A stretch of 64,000 nt of DNA from Kineosporia aurantiaca JCM 3230 (GCA_000719025.1 JODP01000011.1:62001-126000), one strand, 5' to 3'. Positions 17,790 through 26,161 are shown, numbered from the stretch's first letter. A program made the numbers and translations. Notes: generated by a model from the letters alone, not told the origin.

Positions 17790-17806
17790 AAGCCCCTGGA
17801 CCTCAC

Positions 17807-17840
17807 GGTTCCCGCCGGTGCTGGCACACCGACGGGAACC
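17807..17840 (+). terminator. Hairpin after the dehydrogenase gene
   Basis: GGTTCCCG-C-CGGTG and CACCG-A-CGGGAACC form a 13-bp stem with one mismatch, 17 bases after the dehydrogenase stop. It may end or attenuate the importer operon before the Tat-exported enzyme. Confidence 0.6.
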
Positions 17841-17912
17841 CGCCAGGAAGGAGTAAGCACCAAAGCAAGCACCTCGGAACACCCCCTGACCGCTCCAGTC
17901 TAGGAGATCAGC

Positions 17913-19010
17913 ATGTCCCTCGCATCATCATCATCCCTGGCCAGAGCCCTGCGACTGAACCGGCGTCAGCTCTTCGCAGCCACCACCGGGGTGGCCGCCG
18001 CCGTCGCGCTTCCGGTAGGCCCGGCCGCGGCCGCCACCGGTAAGTCCGGCCTGATCCCGAAGAGCAAGCGCGGGATCATCCTCTACACCGTCCGCGACGC
18101 CATCGGCCGGGACCCGAACGCCTTCGCCGGCCCGTCCGGCTTCCAGGAGGTCTTCGCGGCCCTGGCCAAGATCGGCTACAAGCAGGTCGAGTTCGCCGGG
18201 TACACGCAGCACGCGAACGCACCCGGTGGGGCCTCGCTGGAGTCCGTGGCCGGGGCCCGGCAACTGCGGAAGTGGCTGGACGACAACGACCTCCGGGCCC
18301 AGGGCAACCACGGTTACATCCCGCCGACCTGGCCGCTGGTGCCGGCCGAGGTGGACACCTTCAAGCTGCACCTGGAGATCGCCAACATCCTCGGCGCGCA
18401 GCACGTCGGAACCGGCGCCGACCCGACGAACTCGGCGTTCAAGAAGGACTGGGACCTGGCTGCGGAGAAGTGGAACGCGCTGGGCAAGATCGCCGCCCAG
18501 GCCAAGCTGAAGCTCTACACCCACAACCACGACGCGGCCTACAACTTCCTGCTCGACAGCGGCCCGGCCGATGTGAGCGGAAATCCCACCCGTTCCAGCG
18601 GGATCCGGAAGCTGGAGTACTTCCTCCGGATCACCGACCCGAAGTACGTGCATCTGGAGATGGACGTGTTCTGGGCGCACGTGGCCCAGTACAAGTTCAA
18701 GGAGTACACCGCGGCGGACGGTTCCACCCGGAAGGACGTCTTCGACCCGGCCGCCACCGTGCTCACCGCCAACTCCCGATTCCCGCTGTTCCACGCCAAG
18801 GACGGCGAGCCCGACCTGGACGTGGCCAACGGCTACGACATCGTGCCGTTCGGCACCGGGCAGATCGACTACGAGCGGTTCTTCCGCCGGGTCGGCCGCA
18901 CCGACAGCCGCAACCCGATGGTGGAGCAGGACACCGCCCCCAGCACCAGCGCCCCGGCGCAGTCGCTGCAGCACGCCCGGATCGGTTATCAGGCTCTGGC
19001 GGACCTGTGA
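17913..19010 (+). CDS. Tat-exported sugar phosphate isomerase/epimerase-like TIM-barrel protein
   Basis: This 365-residue protein has a twin-arginine signal (RLNRRQLFAATTGVAAAVALPVG, cleavage near AAAA) followed by an AP-endonuclease-2-type TIM barrel. Barrel landmarks include GIILYTVRDAI, KIGYKQVEFAGYTQHA, LKLYTHNHDAAY, YVHLEMDVFWAH and FPLFHAKDGEPD. The acidic and His residues at these strands are those used for divalent-metal binding in the family. Export of such an enzyme suggests it acts on a free sugar or glycoside outside the cytoplasm. AGGAG lies just before the ATG. The last codons overlap a GTG-initiated remnant frame. The exact reaction is not deducible. Confidence 0.88.
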   Translation: MSLASSSSLARALRLNRRQLFAATTGVAAAVALPVGPAAAATGKSGLIPKSKRGIILYTVRDAIGRDPNAFAGPSGFQEVFAALAKIGYKQVEFAGYTQHANAPGGASLESVAGARQLRKWLDDNDLRAQGNHGYIPPTWPLVPAEVDTFKLHLEIANILGAQHVGTGADPTNSAFKKDWDLAAEKWNALGKIAAQAKLKLYTHNHDAAYNFLLDSGPADVSGNPTRSSGIRKLEYFLRITDPKYVHLEMDVFWAHVAQYKFKEYTAADGSTRKDVFDPAATVLTANSRFPLFHAKDGEPDLDVANGYDIVPFGTGQIDYERFFRRVGRTDSRNPMVEQDTAPSTSAPAQSLQHARIGYQALADL

Positions 19011-19243
19011 TCACCCTGTACCCGGACTTGGCCACCGAAACCCCGCTCTGGAAGCTGGCGCTGGGCAAGCACACGCTAAGCGTGAAGGCGACCGACAAAG
19101 CCGGTCTGAGCACCACCAAGGACGTGGCGTTCCGCACGGCAACCTCGTTCGCCGACGTCAAGGCTCCGATCACCGCGCCCGGGGTGCTTCCCCGGGCGGC
19201 CCTTCACCCGTTATGGAGGCCAGCCAGATGCCACGACCAATAA
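19007..19243 (+). pseudogene. Fragment of a secreted multidomain protein C-terminus
   Basis: A GTG overlapping the previous stop opens a frame reading PLWKLALGKHTLSVKATDKAG then STTKDVAFRTATSFADVKA. To my recollection this resembles the last beta-sandwich domain at the C-terminus of large secreted actinobacterial proteins (OmpL47- or ThuA-type). After about residue 55 the frame loses sense and runs through a hairpin (19177-19197) into the next gene's start region. No N-terminal part exists upstream, so this looks like the tail of a deleted gene rather than a working 78-residue protein. The domain assignment is from memory and moderately sure. Confidence 0.5.
19177..19197 (+). terminator. GCCCGGGG hairpin before the second TIM-barrel gene
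   Basis: GCCCGGGG-TGCTT-CCCCGGGC is a perfect 8-bp stem with a 5-base loop. It sits at the end of the remnant frame and 30 bases before the next start, and may be the original terminator of the deleted gene. Confidence 0.6.
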
Positions 19244-20241
19244 CCCTTTTCACCGGGCAGTGGGCCGACCTGCCGTTCGAGGAGGTCTGCCGGCTGGCCT
19301 CCGGCTGGGGCTACGACGGCCTCGAGATCGCCTGCTGGGGAGATCATCTCGACGTGGTCCGGGCCGCCTCGGACGACGCCTACCTGCAGAACCGGTTCGA
19401 TCTGCTGGAGAAGTACGGCCTCAAGGTCTGGGCCATCTCCAACCACCTGACCGGCCAGGCGGTCTGCGACGACCCGATCGACGCCCGGCACCGGGGCATC
19501 CTCTCCGACCGGGTCTGGGGCGATGGTTCACCCGAGGGCGTGCGCCGGCGAGCAGCCGAGGAGATGCAGTACACCGCCCGGGCCGCGGCTCGGCTGGGTG
19601 TGAAAACCGTCGTGGGATTCACCGGTTCGGCCATCTGGAAGTACGTCGCGATGTTCCCGCCGGTCTCCCCGGAAATGGTGGATGCCGGTTACCAGGACTT
19701 CGCGGACCGGTGGAACCCGATCCTCGACGTCTTCGACGAGGTCGGCGTGCGGTTCGCGCACGAGGTCCACCCCTCCGAGATCGCCTACGACTACTGGACG
19801 GCGCAGCGCGCCCTGGAGGCGGTCGGGCACCGCCCGGCGTTCGGGCTGAACTGGGACCCGTCGCACTTCGTCTGGCAGGACCTCGACCCGGTCGGCTTCC
19901 TCTGGGACTTCCGGGACCGGATTTACCACGTCGACTGCAAGGACGCCAAGCGCCAGGTCGGCAACGGCCGGAACGGCCGCCTGGGCTCGCACCTGGCCTG
20001 GGCCGACCCGCGCCGCGGCTGGGACTTCGTCTCCACCGGGCACGGCGATGTGCCCTGGGAGGCGTGCTTCCGGATGCTGAACGCGATCGACTACCGGGGC
20101 CCGATCTCGATCGAGTGGGAGGACGCCGGGATGGACCGGCTGACCGGGGCACCCCAGGCCCTGGAGTTCGTCCGCTCCCAGCTCTTCGACCCACCGGCCG
20201 CAGCCTTCGATGCGGCCTTCAGCAGTCACCAGGAGCAGTGA
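19228..20241 (+). CDS. Sugar phosphate isomerase/epimerase family TIM-barrel enzyme
   Basis: This 337-residue cytoplasmic enzyme of the AP-endonuclease-2 TIM-barrel superfamily has no signal peptide, unlike the upstream relative. Conserved strand ends carry metal ligands: YDGLEIACWGDH, VRFAHEVHPSE, FGLNWDPSHF, YHVDCKDAK and ISIEWEDAG. The ATG at 19228 has GGAGG at 19215-19219; an in-frame ATG at 19213 overlaps that site and is less likely. It lies at the end of the sugar island and probably isomerises or epimerises a keto-sugar made by the dehydrogenase. It ends 7 bases from the convergent flavoprotein gene. Confidence 0.93.
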   Translation: MPRPITLFTGQWADLPFEEVCRLASGWGYDGLEIACWGDHLDVVRAASDDAYLQNRFDLLEKYGLKVWAISNHLTGQAVCDDPIDARHRGILSDRVWGDGSPEGVRRRAAEEMQYTARAAARLGVKTVVGFTGSAIWKYVAMFPPVSPEMVDAGYQDFADRWNPILDVFDEVGVRFAHEVHPSEIAYDYWTAQRALEAVGHRPAFGLNWDPSHFVWQDLDPVGFLWDFRDRIYHVDCKDAKRQVGNGRNGRLGSHLAWADPRRGWDFVSTGHGDVPWEACFRMLNAIDYRGPISIEWEDAGMDRLTGAPQALEFVRSQLFDPPAAAFDAAFSSHQEQ

Positions 20242-20248
20242 GCAGCAC

Positions 20249-21175
20249 TCAGGAGCCGACGGCGAGCTGGACGACGGCGGCCGCCCCGGTGAGGTAACCC
20301 GACGCCACGGCCGACGCCATCGAGGGTGGGACGGCCGTGGCGGCGTCTCCGGCGGCGAACAGGCCGGGGACGCCGGTGCGGCCCATCGGGTCGACGGTGA
20401 TGGCCTGGACCGTGAGCATCTCGTCCGGCTCAGTCAGGACGGCGCCCAGATCCGGGGCCAGCGACGAGCGCTGGTACAGACCCGCCTTGACCAAAAGCGC
20501 GCCGACGGCCAGTTCGCCGCCGTCGGCGAACACCACAGACTCCAGGTCCGCGCCTGGTCCCTGCAGGGTGAGCAGTGGACGCTCGTCGAGACGCACGCCG
20601 CCGGCGCTGAGCCGGCCGCGTTGCTCGTCGGTGAGCCGGGTCGGCCCATTCGTGAGAAGGGTTACCTGATCGGTCCAGCCCCGCAGGTTGAGCGCTCCGT
20701 GCGCGCCCACCGCCCCGTCGGCCAGCACCGCCATCGGTCGACCGCGCAGCTCCCAGCCATGGCAGAAGGGGCAATGGAAGACCGTTCCGCCCCAGCGCTC
20801 TTCGATTCCATCGACGTGCGGATAGCGGTAATCCATCCCCGGAGTGAGGATCACCGTACGAGTGGTGATCGGTTGTCCACTGCCCAGAGTAAGGACGAAC
20901 GAACCGTCGGGTTCGCGTCGTCCTCCGGTAACTTCGTCATTGCGCACGGTAACGGACGGGTAGGTGAGCAGTTCCCGGCGACCCGCGGCATAGAACTCGG
21001 CGGGCGGGCGGCCGTCCTGCCCGAGCAGGCCGCGGATACCGGTCGTGGCCAGGTTGCTCGGGCGGCCGGTGTCGACGACGAGGGTGGTGCGCCCACCTCG
21101 GCCCAGGGTGAGCGCGGCGCTCAGCCCGGCTGCCCCGGCGCCGACGACGACGCATTCCTCGATGTTTTCGGTCAT
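20249..21175 (-). CDS. FAD-dependent NAD(P)/disulfide oxidoreductase, thioredoxin reductase-like
   Basis: This 308-residue flavoprotein has the low-molecular-weight thioredoxin reductase layout. FAD-binding GAGAAG is at 12-17. The redox motif CPFC (Cys135, Cys138) occurs in HCPFCHGWE, where classical TrxB has CATC. The terminal FAD motif is GLFAAGDAA. The NADPH domain lacks a canonical GxGxxA/G (AVLADGAVGAHG is the nearest). No thioredoxin gene is adjacent, so the partner is unknown; HCPFCHGWE-type members are usually annotated only as NAD(P)/FAD-dependent oxidoreductases. The gene is divergent from the AraC-type regulator, about 95 bases apart, which may control it. Confidence 0.9.
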   Translation of the reverse strand: MTENIEECVVVGAGAAGLSAALTLGRGGRTTLVVDTGRPSNLATTGIRGLLGQDGRPPAEFYAAGRRELLTYPSVTVRNDEVTGGRREPDGSFVLTLGSGQPITTRTVILTPGMDYRYPHVDGIEERWGGTVFHCPFCHGWELRGRPMAVLADGAVGAHGALNLRGWTDQVTLLTNGPTRLTDEQRGRLSAGGVRLDERPLLTLQGPGADLESVVFADGGELAVGALLVKAGLYQRSSLAPDLGAVLTEPDEMLTVQAITVDPMGRTGVPGLFAAGDAATAVPPSMASAVASGYLTGAAAVVQLAVGS

Positions 21176-21270
21176 GCCGCGATCTCATCAGGGCGGGCCT
21201 GGCCGGGACAGGTCCGATCCGCTCGCGGCGATGCGCGTTTGTGCCTGCGCGATAGCTTGTCGAGGTGGAC

Positions 21271-22152
21271 ATGCTCAGCCAGGCGGTCGCCGGTCTGCGG
21301 GCCGGCCGCGGCACGATCCGCCGGTTCCGCGAGGCGGGGGACTGGGGCCTGCGGTACTCCGGGCTACCCGGCAGCGGCTTCCATCTCATCCTGCGCGGTC
21401 GCGGCTGGCTGATCAGTGCCGACGGGCCTCCGGTGGCGGTCGCGGCGGGGGACGTCGTGCTGGTCACCTCGGGCGCGGATCACGGTCTGAGCGCTGAGCC
21501 CCGTCGGCTGGCTGATCTGCCCGAGGTGGTGCTCGGTCTCGATCCGCCGCAGGAGGGCCCGGCCGATTTCGAATTTCTCTGCGGAGCCTATCGACTCGGT
21601 GCCGGCGGGGTGCATCCTTACCTGGCCGCGCTGCCGGATCTGATCGTCGGCCCGCCGTCGCCCGACGACCTGCGCCCGATCGCCGCCCTGCTCGATTCCG
21701 GCACCCCGTCGGTAACCTGGCCGGCGTTGCTGGATCTCATCCTGATGCACGCCCTGCGTAGGTTCCTCGATACTCTCGATGCCTCCGCACTGCCGGCGTC
21801 CGACCCGGTGGTCGAGGCTGGCCTGCGGCTCATCCACGAAGACTCCGCTCTGCCCTGGACCGCAACCGAACTCGGCCGGTCCGTAGGGCTGTCCCGGGCG
21901 GCCTTCACCCGGCGGTTCACCGCCGGGGTCGGGCAGCCGCCGATGACCTACCTCAAGCGCTGGCGCCTGAACCAGGCCGCCCGGCTGCTGCGCCAGACCG
22001 ATGCGCCGCTGGCCCGGATCGCGCAACAGGTCGGATACTCCACCGAATTCGCGTTCGGCGCGGCCTTCCGCAAGGAGTACGCCACCTCGCCCGGGCGGTT
22101 CCGGAAGGCCGCGCAGAGGGTCTTGCCGGTTGCCGGCCGCTATCAGGACTGA
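21271..22152 (+). CDS. AraC family transcriptional regulator with cupin-type sensor domain
   Basis: This 293-residue regulator has an N-terminal cupin-like effector domain (FHLILRGRGWLI, VAAGDVVLVTSGADH) with LDLILMHALRRFLDT leading into the linker. The C-terminal double helix-turn-helix is AraC-type (WTATELGRSVGLSRAAFTRRFTAGVGQPPMTYLKRWRLNQAARLL, then IAQQVGYSTEFAFGAAFRKEYATSPGRFR). ATG 21271 has GAGG at 21262-21265; an in-frame GTG at 21265 is possible. It is divergent from the flavin oxidoreductase gene, the usual arrangement for a local activator or repressor. Its 3' end overlaps the convergent SDR gene by 10 bases. Confidence 0.92.
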   Translation: MLSQAVAGLRAGRGTIRRFREAGDWGLRYSGLPGSGFHLILRGRGWLISADGPPVAVAAGDVVLVTSGADHGLSAEPRRLADLPEVVLGLDPPQEGPADFEFLCGAYRLGAGGVHPYLAALPDLIVGPPSPDDLRPIAALLDSGTPSVTWPALLDLILMHALRRFLDTLDASALPASDPVVEAGLRLIHEDSALPWTATELGRSVGLSRAAFTRRFTAGVGQPPMTYLKRWRLNQAARLLRQTDAPLARIAQQVGYSTEFAFGAAFRKEYATSPGRFRKAAQRVLPVAGRYQD

Positions 22153-22889
22153 GCGGTCGGCCGCACGACGATCTCGTTGACGTCGACGTCGGCCGGCTGC
22201 TCGATGGCGAAGGCGATGGCCCGGGCGATCGCGTCCGGGTCGATCGCCACCTGCTGAACCTGCTCCCAGGTGGCCAGCCCGGCCGGATTCTCCTCTCCGG
22301 GGCGGTCTCCCACGAACTCGGTGCGGATCATCCCGGGCGAGACCGCGGTGACCCGGACCGCGTCCCCCATTTCCTGGCGCAACCCCTCCGAGATCGTCCG
22401 TACCGCGTTCTTGACCCCGGCGTACACGGTCTGGCCGGCCACGATCCGGAGCCCGGAGGTGGAGACCGTCTGCACGAAGTGCCCGCTGCCCTGAGCCCGG
22501 AAAACCGGCAGTGCGGCGGAAATCCCGTAGAGCACGCCCTTGAGGTTCACGTCCACCATGTCGTCGATCTGCTCGTCGGTGAGCTTCTCGAGCGGAGCCA
22601 CGGTGGCGACCCCGGCGTTGCTGACCAGAACGTCCAAACGTCCGTACTTCTCGATGGTGTGGTTGACCAGGGCCCGCACATCGGCCCGGCGCCGCACATC
22701 GGTGACCGCCCACTCCGCCTGCCCGCCCTCGGCCCGGATCTTGCCGGCCACGGCCTCGAGCCGGTCGGCGCGCCGCCCGCCCAGCACGACCTTCGCGCCC
22801 TGCCCGGCGAGCAGCCGCGCGGTGGCCTCGCCGATCCCGCTGCCGGCGCCGGTGATGGCGACGACCTTGTCCTGGATTCCGCTGTTCAT
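22143..22889 (-). CDS. SDR family NAD(P)-dependent oxidoreductase
   Basis: This 248-residue classical short-chain dehydrogenase has cofactor motif TGAGSGIG (13-20), NAG at 91-93, a catalytic Ser near 143-145, Tyr156 and Lys160 (YAGVK). It is similar in type to YdfG/serine 3-dehydrogenase-like enzymes. It is divergent from a TetR gene with two operator-like palindromes between them, so it is probably the repressor's main target. GGAGGATCC lies before the ATG on the minus strand. The substrate is unknown. Confidence 0.93.
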   Translation of the reverse strand: MNSGIQDKVVAITGAGSGIGEATARLLAGQGAKVVLGGRRADRLEAVAGKIRAEGGQAEWAVTDVRRRADVRALVNHTIEKYGRLDVLVSNAGVATVAPLEKLTDEQIDDMVDVNLKGVLYGISAALPVFRAQGSGHFVQTVSTSGLRIVAGQTVYAGVKNAVRTISEGLRQEMGDAVRVTAVSPGMIRTEFVGDRPGEENPAGLATWEQVQQVAIDPDAIARAIAFAIEQPADVDVNEIVVRPTAQS

Positions 22890-22907
22890 GGATCCTCCGG
22901 GTTAAAT

Positions 22908-22952
22908 GGACACGTGTCCGCTTCGCTCCGAAGGTTAAGCGGACAAGTGTCC
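22908..22952. promoter_or_regulatory. Two palindromic operators between the SDR and TetR genes
   Basis: GGACACGTGTCC (22908-22919) and GGACAAGTGTCC (22941-22952) are near-identical palindromes whose centres are 33 bp apart, about three helical turns. Both sit in the wider pattern TTAA-NN-GGACA-N-GTGTCC. They lie in the 89-bp divergent promoter region, so binding of the TetR protein to both sites and control of both genes is likely. The symmetry is seen; the protein assignment is inferred. Confidence 0.8.
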
Positions 22953-22978
22953 GGTTGGCAATGGGGGAGGATGGGCGG

Positions 22979-23533
22979 GTGGTGGTGAAGCGAGCCGATG
23001 CCGAGCAGAACCGCGCCCGCATCCTCGAGGTCGCGCGCGCCGTGCTGACCCGCTCCAGCGACGCCACCCTGAACTCCATCGCGCGGGAGTCAGGCGTGGG
23101 CCAGGGCACCCTGTACCGGCACTTCCCGACCCGGGAGGCCCTGCTCGTCGCGGTCTACCGGGTGGACCTACGGGACCTGCTCGACTCGGCCCCGGCCCTC
23201 CTGGCCGGCCACCCGCCGGTGATCGCGCTTCGGCTCTGGCTGGACCGGCTGGCCAGCTATGGGCGGATCAAGCACGGCGCGGCCCAGGCCGTGCGAGCCG
23301 CCACCCGGGCCGACCTCTCGGCCGAGTACTACGCCGAAACCGTCGCGGTGATCGCCGACCTGCTGACCGCCGGCCAGGCCGCCGGGGAGATCAGGCCCGA
23401 CGTGGACGCCGAGGAGGTCCTCCTGCTGGTCGGCTTCCTCTGGAGGGTGCCCAACGAGGACTGGGAGAACCGCACGGCGCACCTTCTCGACCTGGTTCTG
23501 GACGGCCTCCGTAAGCCGGCCGGAGGGGTTTGA
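22979..23533 (+). CDS. TetR/AcrR family transcriptional regulator
   Basis: This 184-residue repressor has an N-terminal TetR helix-turn-helix: ARILEVARAVLTRS, LNSIARESGVGQGTLYRHFPTREALLVAVY. The C-terminal ligand domain includes ALRLWLDRLASYGRIKHGAAQAV. GTG 22979 is preceded by GGGAGG at 22965-22970 with 8-base spacing; upstream TTG and ATG in the same frame are poorer because they overlap the operator or that site. It is divergent from the SDR gene and flanked by paired palindromes, so autorepression and control of the SDR are expected. Confidence 0.9.
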   Translation: MVVKRADAEQNRARILEVARAVLTRSSDATLNSIARESGVGQGTLYRHFPTREALLVAVYRVDLRDLLDSAPALLAGHPPVIALRLWLDRLASYGRIKHGAAQAVRAATRADLSAEYYAETVAVIADLLTAGQAAGEIRPDVDAEEVLLLVGFLWRVPNEDWENRTAHLLDLVLDGLRKPAGGV

Positions 23534-23545
23534 CAGGATGGTGGG

Positions 23546-23941
23546 GTGCGTAACCCGACCCGGATGATGGCCGCGACCACCCTCCTCAGTGAGGCGATGG
23601 TGATGTTCTTCGCCGGACTGGTGGCCCGGACCATGTCCTCGCTCTCCACCGGCGCCGCGCTCGGCCTCACCTGGGCGCTCGCCCTGGCCTGCGTGCTCGC
23701 CGCCGGAATGCTGCGCAGCCGGGCGGGGTACGTGTTCGGCTCGGTGCTGCAGGTGCTGATCTTCGCCTTCGGCTTCTGGGTGCACGCGATGCTTTTCCTC
23801 GGCGTGCTGTTCGGGGCGTTGTGGGTCGCATCACTTCGGATCGGCTCGCGGATCGAGCGGGAGATGGCCGAGCGCTTGGCTTTGGAGGAAGCTGCGCAGG
23901 CCGAGGGCGGGCGCGAGGACGAAGCGGGCACCCCGGCCTGA
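23546..23941 (+). CDS. DUF4233 family membrane protein
   Basis: This 131-residue protein has four hydrophobic helices: around TLLSEAMVMFFAGLVA, AALGLTWALALACVLAAGML, YVFGSVLQVLIFAFGFWV and AMLFLGVLFGALWVASL. An acidic, Glu-rich tail follows. It matches the DUF4233 family, which in actinobacteria is normally encoded between folC and ndk. Here folC lies 11.9 kb upstream and ndk 2.6 kb downstream, so the gene is the displaced middle member of a conserved cluster. The GTG follows the TetR stop by 12 bases. Function is unknown for the family. Confidence 0.85.
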   Translation: MRNPTRMMAATTLLSEAMVMFFAGLVARTMSSLSTGAALGLTWALALACVLAAGMLRSRAGYVFGSVLQVLIFAFGFWVHAMLFLGVLFGALWVASLRIGSRIEREMAERLALEEAAQAEGGREDEAGTPA

Positions 23942-24043
23942 CCCCCCGGGCCGGCGCCGCTCATCGCACCGGGCTACCGGCTGTCACACAGCCCACAGTT
24001 CTGCCGAGGACAGGTCGGCCCTCCCTGAGTTAGCGTCCTGATC

Positions 24044-24709
24044 ATGCGCATCGTGATCGCGGGAGCCCACGGGAAGATCGCCCTGATCCTGGGCCGGATG
24101 CTCCACGACCGCGGTGAGGACGTGGTCGGCATCATCCGGAACCCGGCCCAGTCCGACGATCTGCGCGCGGTCGGCGTGACCCCGTCCGTGCTGGATCTGG
24201 AGAATGCCGACGTCGACGCGGTCGCCCGGGTGCTCGCCGGGGCCGACGCGGTGGTGTTCGCGGCCGGGGCCGGCCCGGGCAGTGGCGCGGCCCGCAAGGA
24301 CACGGTCGACCGGGCCGCGTCGGTGCTGGCCGCCGATGCCGCCGAGAAGGCCGGGGTGCAGCGGTTCGTGCAGATCTCCGGGATCGGCTCGGACGCGGTG
24401 GCGGACGGCGCCCGGCCGGACGGCATCGACGAGGTCTTCTACGCCTACCTGGTGGCCAAGCTGGCCGCCGAGGACGACCTGCGCGCCCGCGACCTGGCCT
24501 GGACCATCCTCCGGCCGGGCGCTCTGATCGACGGTCCGGGCACCGGTCAGGTGCGGTTGGCCGACAAGGTGAGCCGGGGTTCGGTACCGCGGGCGGACGT
24601 AGCCGCGGTGATCGTGGCCCTGCTCGACGCTCCCGGCACCGCGAAGAAGGTGCTGGAGCTGGTCTCCGGGAACGTCGAGATCGCGGCGGCCGTCCGCCGG
24701 GCTTCCTAA
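24044..24709 (+). CDS. NAD(P)-binding atypical SDR (NAD(P)H-binding family)
   Basis: This 221-residue Rossmann-fold protein of the atypical/extended SDR group has nucleotide motif IAGAHGKIAL near residues 5-14, VVFAAGAGPGSGAARKDTVDRAA with the second conserved segment, and YLVAKLAAEDDLRARDLAWTILRPGAL near the C-terminal half. Such proteins (YwnB/NmrA-like) may be oxidoreductases or redox sensors. The ATG at 24044 is well placed; the gene ends 6 bases from a convergent SDR gene. The role cannot be set from context. Confidence 0.88.
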   Translation: MRIVIAGAHGKIALILGRMLHDRGEDVVGIIRNPAQSDDLRAVGVTPSVLDLENADVDAVARVLAGADAVVFAAGAGPGSGAARKDTVDRAASVLAADAAEKAGVQRFVQISGIGSDAVADGARPDGIDEVFYAYLVAKLAAEDDLRARDLAWTILRPGALIDGPGTGQVRLADKVSRGSVPRADVAAVIVALLDAPGTAKKVLELVSGNVEIAAAVRRAS

Positions 24710-24715
24710 CGCGGC

Positions 24716-25462
24716 CTAGATGCTCTGACCCCCAGACAGATCGATCACACCGCCGGTTGCCCACTGGAATGCGTCCGAAAGGATGGCCGGGACTGCGGCG
24801 GTGATGTCGTCGACCTCAGCGATGCGCCCTTGGGCGATGGTCTGCGCAGCAAGCTCGCGAAGCTGTTCGCTAAGCATCATTCCGTGGCCGAAGCCGGTGC
24901 TGACCGCGCCGCCCATCAGCGCGTTCACTCGAATACCGCGCTCGGCCAGCTCGGCTGCCTGGTAGCGGGTAAGAACCTCGACCGCGCCTTTGGTGGCGGC
25001 GTAGGCGGAGAGGCCGGGGACGACGCCCCGGGTCACGGCAGTGGTCAGATTGAGGACGCGCGCGCCCGGGTTGAGCAGGGGAAGCAGTGCCTGGGTGAGG
25101 AAGTAGGGCGCCTTGAGATTGACCTGGACCAGTTCGTCGAACTGCTGCGGGGTCGTATCGGGGTAGAACGCGAACGTGCCGATGCCGGCGTTGTTGATCA
25201 GGTGGTCGAGGCCGCTCGCACCGAACCGGGTTTGCAGGGTCTCCTCCAGCGCCGCGACGAAGCTGGGGTAGGCGCCGAAATCGGTCACGTCCAGCGGCAG
25301 AACCACCACGTCGTCGAGTTCGTCGGCCAGCGCCAGGGCCTCTTCGCGGCCGGTCCGGTAGGTGCCGATCACCCGCGTCCCGCTGCGGCTCAGCTGCTTG
25401 GTCATGGCTCGCCCGAGTCCGCGGCTGGCGCCGGTGATCAGGGCAATTTTGCTGTCGGTCAT
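24716..25462 (-). CDS. SDR family oxidoreductase
   Basis: This 248-residue classical short-chain dehydrogenase has TGASRGLG (10-17), NNAG (90-93), Tyr154 and Lys158 in YAATK, and a C-terminal GGVIDLSGG typical of FabG-like enzymes. It lies 60 bases downstream of an IclR-type regulator gene on the same strand, with a strong inverted repeat between them, so IclR control is likely. The substrate is unknown. Confidence 0.92.
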   Translation of the reverse strand: MTDSKIALITGASRGLGRAMTKQLSRSGTRVIGTYRTGREEALALADELDDVVVLPLDVTDFGAYPSFVAALEETLQTRFGASGLDHLINNAGIGTFAFYPDTTPQQFDELVQVNLKAPYFLTQALLPLLNPGARVLNLTTAVTRGVVPGLSAYAATKGAVEVLTRYQAAELAERGIRVNALMGGAVSTGFGHGMMLSEQLRELAAQTIAQGRIAEVDDITAAVPAILSDAFQWATGGVIDLSGGQSI

Positions 25463-25502
25463 GGGTTTCAGGCTTACGGGCGGAAATGATGGACGTCCGC
25501 TT

Positions 25503-25521
25503 CTGTCCGTTCAGCGGACAG
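25503..25521 (-). promoter_or_regulatory. Inverted repeat between the IclR and SDR genes
   Basis: CTGTCCG-TTCAG-CGGACAG is a perfect 7+7 inverted repeat with a 5-base spacer, just after the IclR stop and 41 bases before the SDR start. A shorter palindrome GGACGTCC is at 25491-25498. It may be an operator for the SDR promoter or a weak terminator for the regulator gene; both fit. Confidence 0.6.
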
Positions 25522-25522
25522 G

Positions 25523-26161
25523 TCAGGCGGTTTTGAGAGCTCGTTGAAGATCGGCGCCGGCGTGGTGGACGGCGGCGGCGAAGCGTTCGGCCGGGCGGGT
25601 GACGGAGGTCGCGATCTGCAGCGAGGCCCTCTGGCCGTCGGGCAGGGAGACCGCGACGGCGTAACAGGTGAGCCCGGGCAGAACGTGTTCCTGGTCGACG
25701 GCACCCCGGAACGGCCGTAGGCGCTCGCGCGCGTTCGGGGCCGGGCGCAGCGCGAGGGCGGCGGCCGTGGTGGCGGGCATGTCTGCCCCGGAGTGGGCGT
25801 CGATGGGCAGGTCGTCGCGGCCCGGGATCATCTCCAGAGCCACGAACGCGTCGGCGCTGGGGACGACCAGGGAAACCGCGGCGCCGGTCTGGTCGCGCAG
25901 GTACTGAAGGACGGGCCCGGACGCCGAGCGCAGGCCCGTGACCGGTTCCACCCGATGGGCTAATTGGAGCACTGACGAACCCAGCCGCCAGCGTCCCTCA
26001 TTCCACTCAACCAGGCCGTTCTCGCGCAGCTGGGCCAACAGGCGGTGCACGGTGGGCCGGGGTAAGCCGGTCAGATCCGCCAAGTGGGCGATCTGCCGTT
26101 CCGCGGTTGTGTCGGGCAGCGCTCGCAGGACCCGGGCCGCGCCGTCCACCACGCTCCTCAT
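25523..26161 (-). CDS. IclR family transcriptional regulator
   Basis: This 212-residue regulator has an N-terminal winged helix (VVDGAARVLRAL, QIAHLADLTGLPRPTVHRLLAQLRENGLVEW) and a C-terminal GAF-like effector domain (VLQYLRDQTGAAVSLVV, GLTCYAVAVSLPDGQRASLQIA). It is somewhat short for IclR (usually about 250), the effector domain being compact. I chose ATG 26161 because MRSVVDGAARVLRAL is the family N-terminus; the open frame further upstream is Pro-rich noise. The adjacent SDR gene is the likely target. Confidence 0.87.
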   Translation of the reverse strand: MRSVVDGAARVLRALPDTTAERQIAHLADLTGLPRPTVHRLLAQLRENGLVEWNEGRWRLGSSVLQLAHRVEPVTGLRSASGPVLQYLRDQTGAAVSLVVPSADAFVALEMIPGRDDLPIDAHSGADMPATTAAALALRPAPNARERLRPFRGAVDQEHVLPGLTCYAVAVSLPDGQRASLQIATSVTRPAERFAAAVHHAGADLQRALKTA

